From assembly GCA_965217935.1 (NCBI GenBank), contig OZ244581.1, positions 3,968,001 through 4,032,000 of the forward strand: a stretch of DNA of 64,000 nt. The letters are read 5' to 3'. The notes beneath the pieces were generated by a model. It had not been told where the DNA came from and searched no databases. It saw only the letters and a program-made list of their open reading frames with translations. This DNA is from JBBROS01 sp965217935. Lineage in GTDB: Bacteria; Pseudomonadota; Alphaproteobacteria; Acetobacterales; Acetobacteraceae. Shown piece after piece: positions 42,746 to 51,300 of the stretch (position 1 is the first letter of the stretch; every line of letters starts with the position of its first letter). The position numbers and the translations under genes were made by a program.

Positions 42746-44143
42746 ATGGCGCAGGAAATCCTCATTGTCGATGACGAACCGGACATCCGGCTCCTGATCG
42801 AAGGCGTCCTGGAGGACGAAGGCTACGCCGTGCGGCAGGCTGGCGACAGCGACGCGGCGGTCGCGGCCTTCCGGCACCGCCGCCCGTCCCTGGTCATCCT
42901 CGACGTCTGGCTGCAAGGCTCGAAGCTGGACGGCCTCGGCATCCTGCACAAACTCCACGCCGAGGAACCGCACGTCCCCGTCGTGATGATTTCCGGCCAC
43001 GGCACCATTGAGACGGCGGTCAGCGCCATCCAGCACGGCGCCTACGACTTCATTGAGAAGCCGTTCAAATCCGACCGCCTGCTCCTGATCGTCCGCCGCG
43101 CCCTCGAAGCGGCCCGTCTCGCGCGCGAGAACGCCGAGTTGCGCCTGCGCGCCGGCGTCGATTCCACCCTGACCGGCAGCAGCCCGGCCATCGCCTCGCT
43201 TCGCGCCGCATTGGAGCGCGTGGCCCCGACCGGCTCGCGCGTCCTGATCAGCGGCCCGGCCGGCTCCGGCAAGGAGGTGGCGGCCCGCATGGTCCACCAG
43301 CGCTCGCGCCGGGTCGAAGGCCCGTTCGTGGCCCTCAACTGCGCCACGCTCAACCCGGCCCGCTTCGAGGAGGAGCTGTTCGGCATAGAAGTCGGCGCCG
43401 ACGCGGCCACCGCGCCCCGCCGCGCCGGCGTCCTGGAGCGCGCCCACGGCGGCACCCTGCTGCTCGACGAGGTGTCCGACATGCCGCTCGAAACCCAAGG
43501 CAAGATCGTCCGCGCGCTTCAGGACCAGACCTTCGAGCGCCTGGGCGGCTCGCAACGGGTCAAGGTCGATGTCCGCGTCCTGGCCACCACCAACCGGGAC
43601 CTGCAGCACGAGATCGCCGCCGGACGCTTCCGCGAAGACCTTTACTACCGCCTGGCCGTCGTGCCGATCCGGATGCCCTCCCTGCGGGAACGCCGCGAGG
43701 ATGTCCCGGAACTGGCCCGGCATTTCCTGGAACGCTCCGCCGAGACCTCAGGCATGCCCGGACGGGCCCTCTCCACCGATGCGCTGGCCGCGTTGCAAGC
43801 CTACGACTGGCCCGGCAACGTCCGCCAGTTGCGCAACTTGATGGACTGGCTGCTGATCATGGCGCCCGGCCACAGCAGCGACCTGATCCGCGCCGAGATG
43901 CTGCCCGCCGAGATCAGCCACGGCGCGCCCACCCTGCTCAGCTCCGACCCGTCCGCGGACCTCATGGCGCTGCCGCTCCGGGAGGCGCGTGACCTGTTCG
44001 AGACGCAATACCTCCAAGCCCAGCTCCTCCGTTTCGGCGGCAACATCAGCCGTACGGCCGGCTTCGTCGGCATGGAACGCAGCGCCCTGCACCGCAAGCT
44101 CAAGCAATTGGGCGTCAACTCCGAAGACCGGGTCTTGCCATGA
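42746..44143 (+). CDS. ntrX: Response regulator NtrX (465 aa)
   Basis: Receiver domain (LIVDDEPDIRLLIEG; Asp in LVILDVWLQGSK; Lys in FIEKPFK), an AAA+ domain with Walker A GPAGSGKE and Walker B TLLLDEVSDM, and a Fis-type HTH (GNISRTAGFVGMERSALHRK). The GAFTGA loop of sigma-54 activators is replaced by a VGADAATAPRR stretch, as usual in alphaproteobacterial NtrX, so it should act independently of sigma-54. Start at 42746 (MAQEILIVDDEP) and not at the upstream ATG inside ntrY. Followed after seven bases by the transaminase gene; hfq, often next in this cluster, is absent. Confidence 0.95.
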   Translation: MAQEILIVDDEPDIRLLIEGVLEDEGYAVRQAGDSDAAVAAFRHRRPSLVILDVWLQGSKLDGLGILHKLHAEEPHVPVVMISGHGTIETAVSAIQHGAYDFIEKPFKSDRLLLIVRRALEAARLARENAELRLRAGVDSTLTGSSPAIASLRAALERVAPTGSRVLISGPAGSGKEVAARMVHQRSRRVEGPFVALNCATLNPARFEEELFGIEVGADAATAPRRAGVLERAHGGTLLLDEVSDMPLETQGKIVRALQDQTFERLGGSQRVKVDVRVLATTNRDLQHEIAAGRFREDLYYRLAVVPIRMPSLRERREDVPELARHFLERSAETSGMPGRALSTDALAALQAYDWPGNVRQLRNLMDWLLIMAPGHSSDLIRAEMLPAEISHGAPTLLSSDPSADLMALPLREARDLFETQYLQAQLLRFGGNISRTAGFVGMERSALHRKLKQLGVNSEDRVLP

Positions 44144-44150
44144 GGCATCC

Positions 44151-45032
44151 ATGAGCCGCATCGCCTACGTCAACGGCGCCTACGTCCCGCAACGCCGGGC
44201 TTCGGTCAACGTCGAGGACCGGGGCTACCAATTCGCCGACGGCATCTACGAGGTCGTCTACCTCCACCGCGGCCGCTTGACCGATTGGGATCTGCACTTC
44301 GCCCGCCTCGAACGGTCTTTGGGAGAGGTCCGGATCGCGATGCCTATGGCCCGCGCCGCCCTCGAAGGCGTCCTGGCCGAAGTCGCCCGGCGCAACCGGG
44401 TGCGAAACGGCGTGCTCTACATGCAAGTCACCCGCGGCGTCGCCCGCCGCGACCACGCTTTCCCATCCGCGAACACGCCGCCAAGCCTCATCGTCACCGC
44501 CCGCCGCATCCCCGCCTATCCAACCGAGATCGAGCGCTGGACCACCCGCGTCATCTCTCACCCCGACGAACGCTGGGCCAGACGCGACATCAAATCCGTG
44601 GCCCTGCTCCCGAACGTCCTGGCCCGGCAAGCGGCAAGGGAGCGTGGCGCATCCGAAGCAATCCTCGTCGATCGCGAGGGCATCGTGACGGAAGGCGCGT
44701 CAAGCAGCGTCTGGATCGTCGACCAGACCGGCGCACTGCGCTGCCCGCCGCAATCCCACGCCGTCCTCCCCGGCTGCACCCGCGCCGCCCTGGAGGCCGA
44801 AATGAAGGCGGAAGGCATCGCCTTCGAGGCGCGGGCGTTCAGTCTGGACGAGGCCCGCTCGGCCCAGGAAGCGTTCCTCACCAGCGCCACGAGCTTCGTC
44901 AAGCCGGTGCTCGCCATCGACGATGCTCCGGTCGGCGACGGCGCTGCCGGGCCGGTCACGCGTCGCCTGTTCGCGCTTTTTGCTCGTCACGTCGAAGGAA
45001 CCCTGGGCAATGCGCCCGCACGCATCGATTAG
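44151..45032 (+). CDS. dat: D-amino-acid transaminase-like class IV aminotransferase (293 aa)
   Basis: A PLP enzyme of fold type IV: VNVEDRGYQFADGIYEVVYL (substrate site), DIKSVALLPNVLARQAARER with the PLP Lys, and GIVTEGASSSVWIV that binds the phosphate. The sequence fits D-alanine aminotransferase better than branched-chain transaminases, yielding D-amino acids for peptidoglycan. Start at 44151 behind AGGCATCC. The gene often follows ntrX in Rhodospirillales-like genomes. After its stop the sequence becomes non-coding for about 940 bp. Confidence 0.9.
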   Translation: MSRIAYVNGAYVPQRRASVNVEDRGYQFADGIYEVVYLHRGRLTDWDLHFARLERSLGEVRIAMPMARAALEGVLAEVARRNRVRNGVLYMQVTRGVARRDHAFPSANTPPSLIVTARRIPAYPTEIERWTTRVISHPDERWARRDIKSVALLPNVLARQAARERGASEAILVDREGIVTEGASSSVWIVDQTGALRCPPQSHAVLPGCTRAALEAEMKAEGIAFEARAFSLDEARSAQEAFLTSATSFVKPVLAIDDAPVGDGAAGPVTRRLFALFARHVEGTLGNAPARID

Positions 45033-45090
45033 GGCTGCATCGGCAGTCAGCGCCGATCCATGCTGGTAAGGCTGCCCGTCTGAGCAAAGA

Positions 45091-45205
45091 CTAAGGGCAG
45101 CATCGGCAACAAAAGTGGCAGCACGCCGACATAGCCGCCCGGCAGAGTTTGGGGCGCTCGTTCGCCCGATCAAGCCACAGCGGTTATGTCGGAGCGAGCG
45201 TCTCA
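45091..45205. repeat. Dispersed intergenic repeat, copy A
   Basis: CTAAGGGCAGCATCGGCAAC begins a stretch that aligns with 60069-60185 through GGCAGCA-GCCGACA, CGTTCG-TGCCCGATC and AGCGGTTA-blocks to a GAGCGAGC/GAACGAGC end, roughly 70 percent alike by eye. Both copies sit in gene-free gaps. It may be a small non-autonomous element or a remnant of one. Confidence 0.6.
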
Positions 45206-45294
45206 AGCATCATGCCGCGGGACGGCTCGCGATCACAATGCGGAAACAGACATTCTTTCTGTATGCGTCCGCCAGGCGATTCTCGCCGGACAGA

Positions 45295-45440
45295 TAGCTG
45301 TGTTCCTAAATCAAGCAAGCTGTAAATTATTATAATAACAAGGTTTAGTATCACTGTAAGCTACAATCGTAAGTAAAGACAATAATATAATATTAAATGA
45401 AGATTTACTTAATAGTAAGGCGTTTCCTAAAGTTTTAGCT
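45295..45440. other. AT-rich block near recF
   Basis: About 145 bp with runs such as AATTATTATAATAACAAGG and AATATAATATTAAATGAAG inside very GC-rich chromosome. It lies 0.5 kb beyond the end of recF. AT-rich blocks near dnaA-dnaN-recF can be origin unwinding elements, but no TTATCCACA-type DnaA boxes are seen, so this is not called an origin. Confidence 0.4.
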
Positions 45441-45974
45441 TGATCTCAAACTGCAGTAGTCCTTCCCAGGGGCGAACAGCCCTGGCGTCCTCCTCCGGCG
45501 ATCTCGACGGCGCTGACGCTGAGGACCCTGTCCTCTCCAGCCCTGCGCCAGACAGAGAGCCCGATCGGGTCCATCGCCGGCCTGCTCGGGTTTCGTTCGG
45601 CGGTATCGGATCATACCACCCTGTGCTGCCGGGCGGAAACGCTGTAAGCGTCACGCCCATCGGCGCGTCGCGACGGCGGGCCCTTCCACTTGTCCCTCGC
45701 CCGGCGCCGACCTGGAATTGTGCAGCGCGGGCGAGTTGCTGCTTGAGAACTGCGGCGCAAAACGCGCCGGCCCTGGCGCAAGCCGCACATCGGCTCGGAT
45801 TCCGGCGCCGGGCAGATTGTCGCCACGGCGCTGACCGCGAAGGAGGCCGGCGACCGTCTCAGGTTCTGCTCCTTTGATCAAGCGCCAGGACCTGTGGCGA
45901 TGTTTGCCTGTAAAGGCGCGTACGATCGGAAACGCGGTTGAACAGGCCCGGACCGCCAAGTGCGAACGCGAGCC

Positions 45975-47093
45975 TTATGCCGCCTTTACCGAGCCGTCTC
46001 CCGTGCGCCAAAAGCCCGCCGCCCCATCCCGCAAGGGCGCGAACGGCTCCGCATCGGTTCCCGTGATCATCACCTGCGCCGCCGACTCCGTGAGCGCGCC
46101 CCACAACGCCGTCCGTCGCCCGGCATCCAGGTGCACCGCAGGCTCGTCCAGCAACAGCAGCGGGGACAAATCCCGCGTGGCCGCGATCAGCGCCGCGTGG
46201 CCCAGCACCGTCCCGATCAGCAGCGCCTTCTGCTGGCCCGTGCTCGCCAGCGACGCCGGCAAGCCGGTCTCTGCATCTTCGAGTTGCATGTCCGCCCGAT
46301 GCGCCCCGATCGACGCCCCCCCAGCCGCCGCATCGCCGGCCCGGGCCGCCGCCAGCGCGTCACGCAGCCAGTCCTCCACCGCCAAGGCCGGCTCGCCCCG
46401 CAGCCGCTCCCCCACCGCGTCGATAAGCGCCAGCCGGGCCGGCGGGAAACCGCCCGCGGCGCCCGCCGCAAGCGCCGCGTTCAACCGCTCGACCAGCCCC
46501 GCCCGCGCCGCCGCCGCCGCCACGGCATGACGCGCCATGCTGTCCTCCAGCCCCGCGAGCCAGGTCGGGTCCGCCCCGCCCCGCGCCAGCAGCCGGTTGC
46601 GGCCCGACATCGCCGTCTCATAGGCCGACACCTCCCGCGCATGGCCCGGCTCCACCGCCCAGACCAGCCGATCCAGGAACCGCCGCCGCCCGGACGCGCT
46701 CTCTTGAAACAGCCGGTCCATCTGCGGCGTCAGCCAAACGCAAGCGCAGGCGGCCGCCACGTCCGCCTGGCTCCGGGGCGCCGCGCCGTCGAGCCGGAAC
46801 ACCCGCCTGTCCGCCGGGCCGTCCGGGGCGGAGCCTGTGCCGATCTCCCGCTGGTCCCCGGCGACGGACAGGCGGCCGTTCACCCCCCAGCGGCCCGTCG
46901 CGTCCCGTCCTTGCCGCGCGAACTCGCTCAGCTTGGCGCCCCTTAGCCCGCGGCCAGGAGTTAGGAGGGATACCGCCTCGAGAAGGTTGGTCTTGCCGGA
47001 CCCGTTCGGGCCAGTGATGACCGCGATGCGCCGCGGCGGACGCCAGGTGAGCGCCTGATAATTGCGAAAGTCGGTGAGCGTGAGCCGTGTCAG
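45975..47093 (-). CDS. recF: DNA repair ATPase RecF (372 aa), unusual start
   Basis: The frame is open and protein-like from LTRLTLTDFRNYQALTW through Walker A GPNGSGKTNLLEA to the end; later motifs include GRRRFLDRLVWAVEP, STGQQKALLIGTVLG (signature) and LLLLDEPAVHLDAGRR (Walker B). RecF loads RecA at gaps. No ATG, GTG or TTG lies in frame between the dnaN stop and this conserved beginning; CTG at 47093 is the best start. A GTG at 46883 would remove the Walker A motif and is rejected. Same strand and order as dnaA-dnaN-recF in most bacteria. Confidence 0.88.
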   Translation of the reverse strand: MTRLTLTDFRNYQALTWRPPRRIAVITGPNGSGKTNLLEAVSLLTPGRGLRGAKLSEFARQGRDATGRWGVNGRLSVAGDQREIGTGSAPDGPADRRVFRLDGAAPRSQADVAAACACVWLTPQMDRLFQESASGRRRFLDRLVWAVEPGHAREVSAYETAMSGRNRLLARGGADPTWLAGLEDSMARHAVAAAAARAGLVERLNAALAAGAAGGFPPARLALIDAVGERLRGEPALAVEDWLRDALAAARAGDAAAGGASIGAHRADMQLEDAETGLPASLASTGQQKALLIGTVLGHAALIAATRDLSPLLLLDEPAVHLDAGRRTALWGALTESAAQVMITGTDAEPFAPLRDGAAGFWRTGDGSVKAA

Positions 47094-47145
47094 GCGAAGG
47101 CCAGAATCCTGCCCAGCGTCCGCTGGGGTGTCGGACCCCAGATCC

Positions 47146-48270
47146 CTAGACCCGCATGGGCATCAGCACGTAGAGCGCGCTCGGGTCGGCTGCGTCCCGC
47201 ACCAGCGTCGGCGCCGAGCCGTCGCTGAAGAAGAACTCGACCTCGCCGCCGATCTGGTCGGTGATGTCGTTCAGGTAACGCGCCTGGAAGCCGATCTCCA
47301 GCGGCGTCGCGGCGTACGTCACGTAATCCGAATCCAGCTCCTCCGACGCGAACCCCTGCTCCGGGCTTACCGCCGACAGCGTCAGCAAGTCTGCCGCAAG
47401 CGACATCTTGATCGGGCGGGAGCGCTCGCTGCTGATCGCCGCCACCCGCGCCACGGCGTCGGAGAAATCCTTCTTGCCCACCCGCAGAACCTTGTCGTTG
47501 CCCTGCGGGATCACCCGCTCATACTCCGGGAAGGTGCCGTCGATCAGCTTGCTCGTCAGCATCACCGCCCCGGCGCGGAACTGTATCCGCGTGTCGCTCA
47601 GGCCGATCTCGATCTCGCCGTCCTGCTCGTCGATCAGCTTTCGCAGTTCCGCCACCGTCTTGCGCGGGATGATCACGCCGGGCATCCCTGCCGCCCCGTC
47701 CGGCACCGGCTCCTCCACCCGCGCCAGGCGATGCCCATCCGTCGCGACCGCCCGCAGCACGGGCCCGTCCGTCCCTTGCGTCGCGTGGACGTAAATCCCG
47801 TTCAGGTAGTATCGGGTCTCCTCCGTGCTGATCGCGAACCGCGTCCGGTCGATCAGCGCCCGCAACGTCAGCGCCGCCAGGATGAAACGGTGCGGCAACT
47901 GCCCGGCTGTCATGCTCGGGAAATCCTCCACCGGCAACGTTACCAGCGTTGTCTCGAATTTGCCGGCGCGAAGCCTTAGCTTCTGCGTCTCCGGGTTCAG
48001 GTCAAGCTCGACTTCCGCCCCATCCGGCAGCTTGCGCACGATGTCGTACAGGGTTGCCGCCGGCGCCGTGGTCGCGCCGTCGCGGGACGCGCTCGCCTCG
48101 ATCTCCTCGACGACTGCAATCTCCATGTCCGTGGCCGTCAACGTCAGCTTGCCGCGCGAGACTTCCAGCCGCGTATTTGCCAGAATGGGGATCGTGTTGC
48201 GCTTCTCGGCCACGCTCTGGATATGGGCCAGCGCCTTGATCAGCGTGGCGCGGTCGGCCTTGAACTTCAT
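47146..48270 (-). CDS. dnaN: DNA polymerase III beta clamp DnaN (374 aa)
   Basis: Sliding clamp with three tandem beta-clamp folds. Start MKFKADRATLIKALAHIQSV; middle landmarks TLVTLPVEDFPSMT, RYYLNGIYVHATQG and VATDGHRLARVEEP; the C-terminus ends in YVLMPMRV, the conserved pocket-forming PMR(L/V) tail. Full length, no irregularities. About 100 bp separates it from dnaA, which may contain its own promoter. The conserved PMRV codons lie just before the recF frame. Confidence 0.97.
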   Translation of the reverse strand: MKFKADRATLIKALAHIQSVAEKRNTIPILANTRLEVSRGKLTLTATDMEIAVVEEIEASASRDGATTAPAATLYDIVRKLPDGAEVELDLNPETQKLRLRAGKFETTLVTLPVEDFPSMTAGQLPHRFILAALTLRALIDRTRFAISTEETRYYLNGIYVHATQGTDGPVLRAVATDGHRLARVEEPVPDGAAGMPGVIIPRKTVAELRKLIDEQDGEIEIGLSDTRIQFRAGAVMLTSKLIDGTFPEYERVIPQGNDKVLRVGKKDFSDAVARVAAISSERSRPIKMSLAADLLTLSAVSPEQGFASEELDSDYVTYAATPLEIGFQARYLNDITDQIGGEVEFFFSDGSAPTLVRDAADPSALYVLMPMRV

Positions 48271-48371
48271 CTTTATCCGTCCCTACTCGGGCGCCGTCTG
48301 ACCTGCAAAACGCTGGCGCCGCGTCGGCGCGACTGTAATCGAAGCCGGCTCGCGAGCAAACTAATCCACGG

Positions 48372-49784
48372 TTAACGCCTGAGCAGTCCCTGCATCAGCT
48401 CCACCCGCTCACGGAACTCAGAATCCGTGGTCATCAGCTCGGCCACCCGGCTGACCGCGTGCATCACTGTGGTATGGTCCCGGTTGCCGAACATGCGCCC
48501 GATCTCCGGCAAGGAGCGCTCGGTGAACTGCTTGGCCAGGAACATCGCCACCTGGCGGGGCCGGGCCACATTGCGCGAGCGCCGCGCACTGGTCATGTCG
48601 GTCAGCCGGATGCCCCACTGCTCGGCAACCTTCTTCTGGATCTCCTCGATCGTCACCCGCCGATCATGCGCCTTTAGGATGTCGTGCAGCACCTCCTGCG
48701 CGCCATCGAGCGTGATCGGGCGGTTGAACAGGCTGGCGTGGGCCACGAGCCGGTTCAGGCACCCCTCCAACTCGCGCACGTTGGTCGCGATCTTGTGGGC
48801 CAGGAACTCGATTACTTTCGGCGGCATGGTCACGCCCGCCTGCGCCACCTTCGCCTCCAGGATGGCGATGCGCAGCTCGAACGTCGTCGCGTGCAGGTCC
48901 GCCACCACGCCGCAGCCGAGCCGGGTGCGCAGCCGGTCCTCGATCCCGCTCAGGTCCGACGGCGACTTGTCTGCGGACACCACGATCTGCCGCCCGCCGT
49001 CGACCAGCGCGTTGAAGGTGTGGAAGAACTCCTCCTGGGTGCTGTCCTTGCCGATCAGGAACTGCAGGTCGTCGATCATCAGCACGTCGACGCTGCGCAG
49101 TTCCTCCTTGAACTCCATGGTGGAGCGGCTGCGGATGGCTGTGATGAAGCGATGCATGAATTTCTCGGCCGACATGTAGGCCACGCGATTGGGATTGCGC
49201 TGGCCGCGCGTCAGCTCCAGCCCGATCGCGTGCATCAGGTGGGTTTTGCCCAGCCCGACGTCCCCGTAGAGGAACAGCGGATTGAACCCGGGGCTGTTCG
49301 GACGCTCCGCCACCCGCCGGGCGCAGGCATAGGCGAACTCGTTCGGCTTGCCGACGACGAAACTCTCGAACTGGAATCTCTGGTCCAGCAGCGCCGAGAC
49401 CTCGGCCACCCGCTCCGAAACGGGAGCCGTGCCCGGCGTTTCCGCGTCGGGCTCGGCGATTTCCGCGCCGCCCGCCCGGAACTCGACCCGGCGCACCGCC
49501 TCGTTCTCCGCCCGCCACAACGTATCGAGCCGGTCGGCATACTGGGTGCGAACCCAATCCCGCTGGAACGCTGAGGGCAGCAGGATCGTGATCTCGTCGC
49601 CGTCCAGCCCTGCCAACGTCATGTTCCGCAGCCAGGTCCGGTAGACAACCTCGCCCACCTCCTGTTGCAGCCGCCCGCGGATGCGGGCCCACTGGTTTGC
49701 AAGCTGTCCCGGGCTGTCGGATGCCAGATACGAGGCGTCCGCGCGCTTATCCAGCCTGTCAGCTCTGGGAGTGGTCAATGCCAA
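48372..49784 (-). CDS. dnaA: Chromosomal replication initiator DnaA (470 aa)
   Basis: Start is TTG at 49784 with AAGGATATC upstream; an ATG is not available near it. Domain I about 1-100 (GEVVYRTWLRNMTLAGLDGD), domain III with Walker A GDVGLGKTH and Walker B VLMIDDLQFLIG, and domain IV with the DNA-binding signature GNRDHTTVMHAVSRV. Length and order are normal. The region between dnaA and rpsT is AT-rich but holds no clear consensus DnaA box by eye; the origin is not located here. Confidence 0.97.
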   Translation of the reverse strand: MALTTPRADRLDKRADASYLASDSPGQLANQWARIRGRLQQEVGEVVYRTWLRNMTLAGLDGDEITILLPSAFQRDWVRTQYADRLDTLWRAENEAVRRVEFRAGGAEIAEPDAETPGTAPVSERVAEVSALLDQRFQFESFVVGKPNEFAYACARRVAERPNSPGFNPLFLYGDVGLGKTHLMHAIGLELTRGQRNPNRVAYMSAEKFMHRFITAIRSRSTMEFKEELRSVDVLMIDDLQFLIGKDSTQEEFFHTFNALVDGGRQIVVSADKSPSDLSGIEDRLRTRLGCGVVADLHATTFELRIAILEAKVAQAGVTMPPKVIEFLAHKIATNVRELEGCLNRLVAHASLFNRPITLDGAQEVLHDILKAHDRRVTIEEIQKKVAEQWGIRLTDMTSARRSRNVARPRQVAMFLAKQFTERSLPEIGRMFGNRDHTTVMHAVSRVAELMTTDSEFRERVELMQGLLRR

Positions 49785-49903
49785 GATATCCTTCTGTCGG
49801 CAGAGGCCGAAGTGCTCAAAGCCGGATCGGTAAAACCCGAAACGTCACAATAGGTCAGACGAGCCGCCGTCGTAAATGAAAAAACTTAACTGAAAGTAAT
49901 TTA

Positions 49904-49941
49904 ACAATAAAAAAGGAGGTAGACATACGTGTCCCCTCCTT
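49904..49941 (-). terminator. Rho-independent terminator of rpsT
   Basis: On the minus strand AAGGAGG-(15 bases)-CCTCCTT followed by TTTTATT, 50 bp after the rpsT stop. It separates rpsT from dnaA. Confidence 0.85.
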
Positions 49942-49993
49942 AAACCTTGACTTCTGCTTTACACTATTCGGCGCTGATCTTACCCCAGCGAGA

Positions 49994-50263
49994 TCAGTTC
50001 GCGCTGAGTGCCTTTACCCGAGCTGACAGGCGCGAAATTTTCCGCGATACCGTGTTCAAATGCACAACGCCTTTAATGACCGCCCGCTGCATCTCGGGTT
50101 GCGCCAAGCGCAACGCCTCGGCAGCGGCGGCTTTGTCGCCGGCGGCGCAAGCGACCTCAACCTTCTTGACGAACGTTCGCATCCGCGCCTTGCGGGCCTG
50201 GTTTCGGGCGGTGCGCTTCTCGGTTTGACGGATGCGCTTGCGGGCAGAGGCGGTGTTGGCCAT
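49994..50263 (-). CDS. rpsT: Ribosomal protein bS20 (89 aa)
   Basis: MANTASARKRIRQTEKRTAR and the rest of this Arg/Lys/Ala-rich helical protein match bS20, which binds 16S rRNA early in 30S assembly. Length is normal. AGAGAG precedes the ATG. rpsT next to dnaA is a common alphaproteobacterial neighbourhood. A GCGCCGGCGC palindrome lies about 35 bp upstream of the start, near the expected promoter. Followed by a strong terminator. Confidence 0.97.
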   Translation of the reverse strand: MANTASARKRIRQTEKRTARNQARKARMRTFVKKVEVACAAGDKAAAAEALRLAQPEMQRAVIKGVVHLNTVSRKISRLSARVKALSAN

Positions 50264-50516
50264 GAACTCTCTTCGAAATCGATCAAAATGTGCGCCGGCG
50301 CATAATCTCTGGACCGGAGAGCGGCAGTTCTATGGACCGCCCAAGCCGGAGTCAAGAACGGTCGCCCCAGGACCTCAGGGCCAATCGCATGCGGGAAAAG
50401 AAAGACCAAAGCGCGGCGCTAAACCCGTTGAAGCCGCAGGCCTCAGCGGAGTCTAGAGGCAAAGCCCAGTCTTCGCTTCAAGTGCGGTAACCCCGCCCCG
50501 AGGCCCGCGCCCGCGC

Positions 50517-51290
50517 TCAAGCCCGACCGAACGCCGGCTTGCGCTTCTCCGTGAACGCCGCCATCCCTTCCCGCTGGTCCGGCGTCCCGAACAACGAGAG
50601 GAACAGCGCCCGCTCCATCCGCACGCCCTCGGCCAGCGTGGTCTCGAACGCCGCGTTCACCGCCCGCTTGGCCATCGCCGTCCCCACCCGGGACTTCGCC
50701 GCGATCGCCGCCCCCACCTTTAGCGCCTCGTCCACCAGCCCATCCGCCGGCACCACCCGGCTGACCAGGTTGCACCGCTCCGCCTCCGCCGCGTCCATCA
50801 TGCGGCCGGAAAGACACAGGTCCATCGCTTTCGACTTGCCGACCGCGCGCGTCAGCCGCTGCGACCCGCCGGCCCCCGGGATCACGCCGAGGTTGATCTC
50901 CGGCTGGCCGAACTTCGCCGTGTCGCCTGCCAGGATCATGTCGCACATCATCGCCAGCTCGCACCCGCCGCCCAGCGCAAACCCGGCCACCGCCGCGATC
51001 ACCGGCTTGCTCACCCGCAGCACCGTCTCCCACCGCTTGCCGATGAAGTCGTCGAGGAACACGTCCGGGTAATTCCGCCCCTGCATCTCCTTGATGTCCG
51101 CCCCGGCCGCGAACGCCTTCTCCGACCCGGTCAGCACGATGGCCCCGACCGACGGCTCCGCATCGAACGCCAGAAGCTGCTCGCCCAGCTCCTGCATGAG
51201 CTGGTCGCACAAGGCGTTCAGCGCCTGCGGCCTGTTGAGCCGGATCAGGCCCACGGCCCCGTGCGTCTCGACAATGATCATCTCTGGCAT
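50517..51290 (-). CDS. Enoyl-CoA hydratase (257 aa)
   Basis: Crotonase-fold enzyme that hydrates trans-2-enoyl-CoA in fatty acid breakdown. The oxyanion-hole segments are AFAAGADIKEM and FALGGGCELAMMCD; both catalytic glutamates are present, in GGGCELA and in FGQPEINLGVIPGAGGSQRL. Start at 51290 behind AAGGACACGCG. It follows the MFS gene by ten bases and so probably belongs to the mutM-MFS-hydratase transcript. Such a hydratase between rpsT and mutM is typical of many alphaproteobacteria. Confidence 0.94.
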   Translation of the reverse strand: MPEMIIVETHGAVGLIRLNRPQALNALCDQLMQELGEQLLAFDAEPSVGAIVLTGSEKAFAAGADIKEMQGRNYPDVFLDDFIGKRWETVLRVSKPVIAAVAGFALGGGCELAMMCDMILAGDTAKFGQPEINLGVIPGAGGSQRLTRAVGKSKAMDLCLSGRMMDAAEAERCNLVSRVVPADGLVDEALKVGAAIAAKSRVGTAMAKRAVNAAFETTLAEGVRMERALFLSLFGTPDQREGMAAFTEKRKPAFGRA

Positions 51291-51300
51291 TCGCGTGTCC

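Larger units (their letters stand above)
45033..45974. other. Non-coding or degenerate stretch between dat and recF
   Basis: No intact gene. It contains a dispersed repeat (45091-45205), an AT-rich block (45295-45440), and a GC-rich part (45450-45960) with frames broken by stops. gyrB, which usually follows recF, is not here. A minus frame ends PWEGLLQFEIKLKL at 45427, which could be the tail of a lost gene, but nothing upstream supports it. Confidence 0.6.

Noticed and set aside
45975..46883. recF starting at the internal GTG 46883
   Set aside because: That would delete the Walker A motif, which is plainly encoded upstream in the same frame.
49785..49993. oriC between dnaA and rpsT
   Set aside because: No consensus DnaA boxes seen by eye; AT content alone is not enough.
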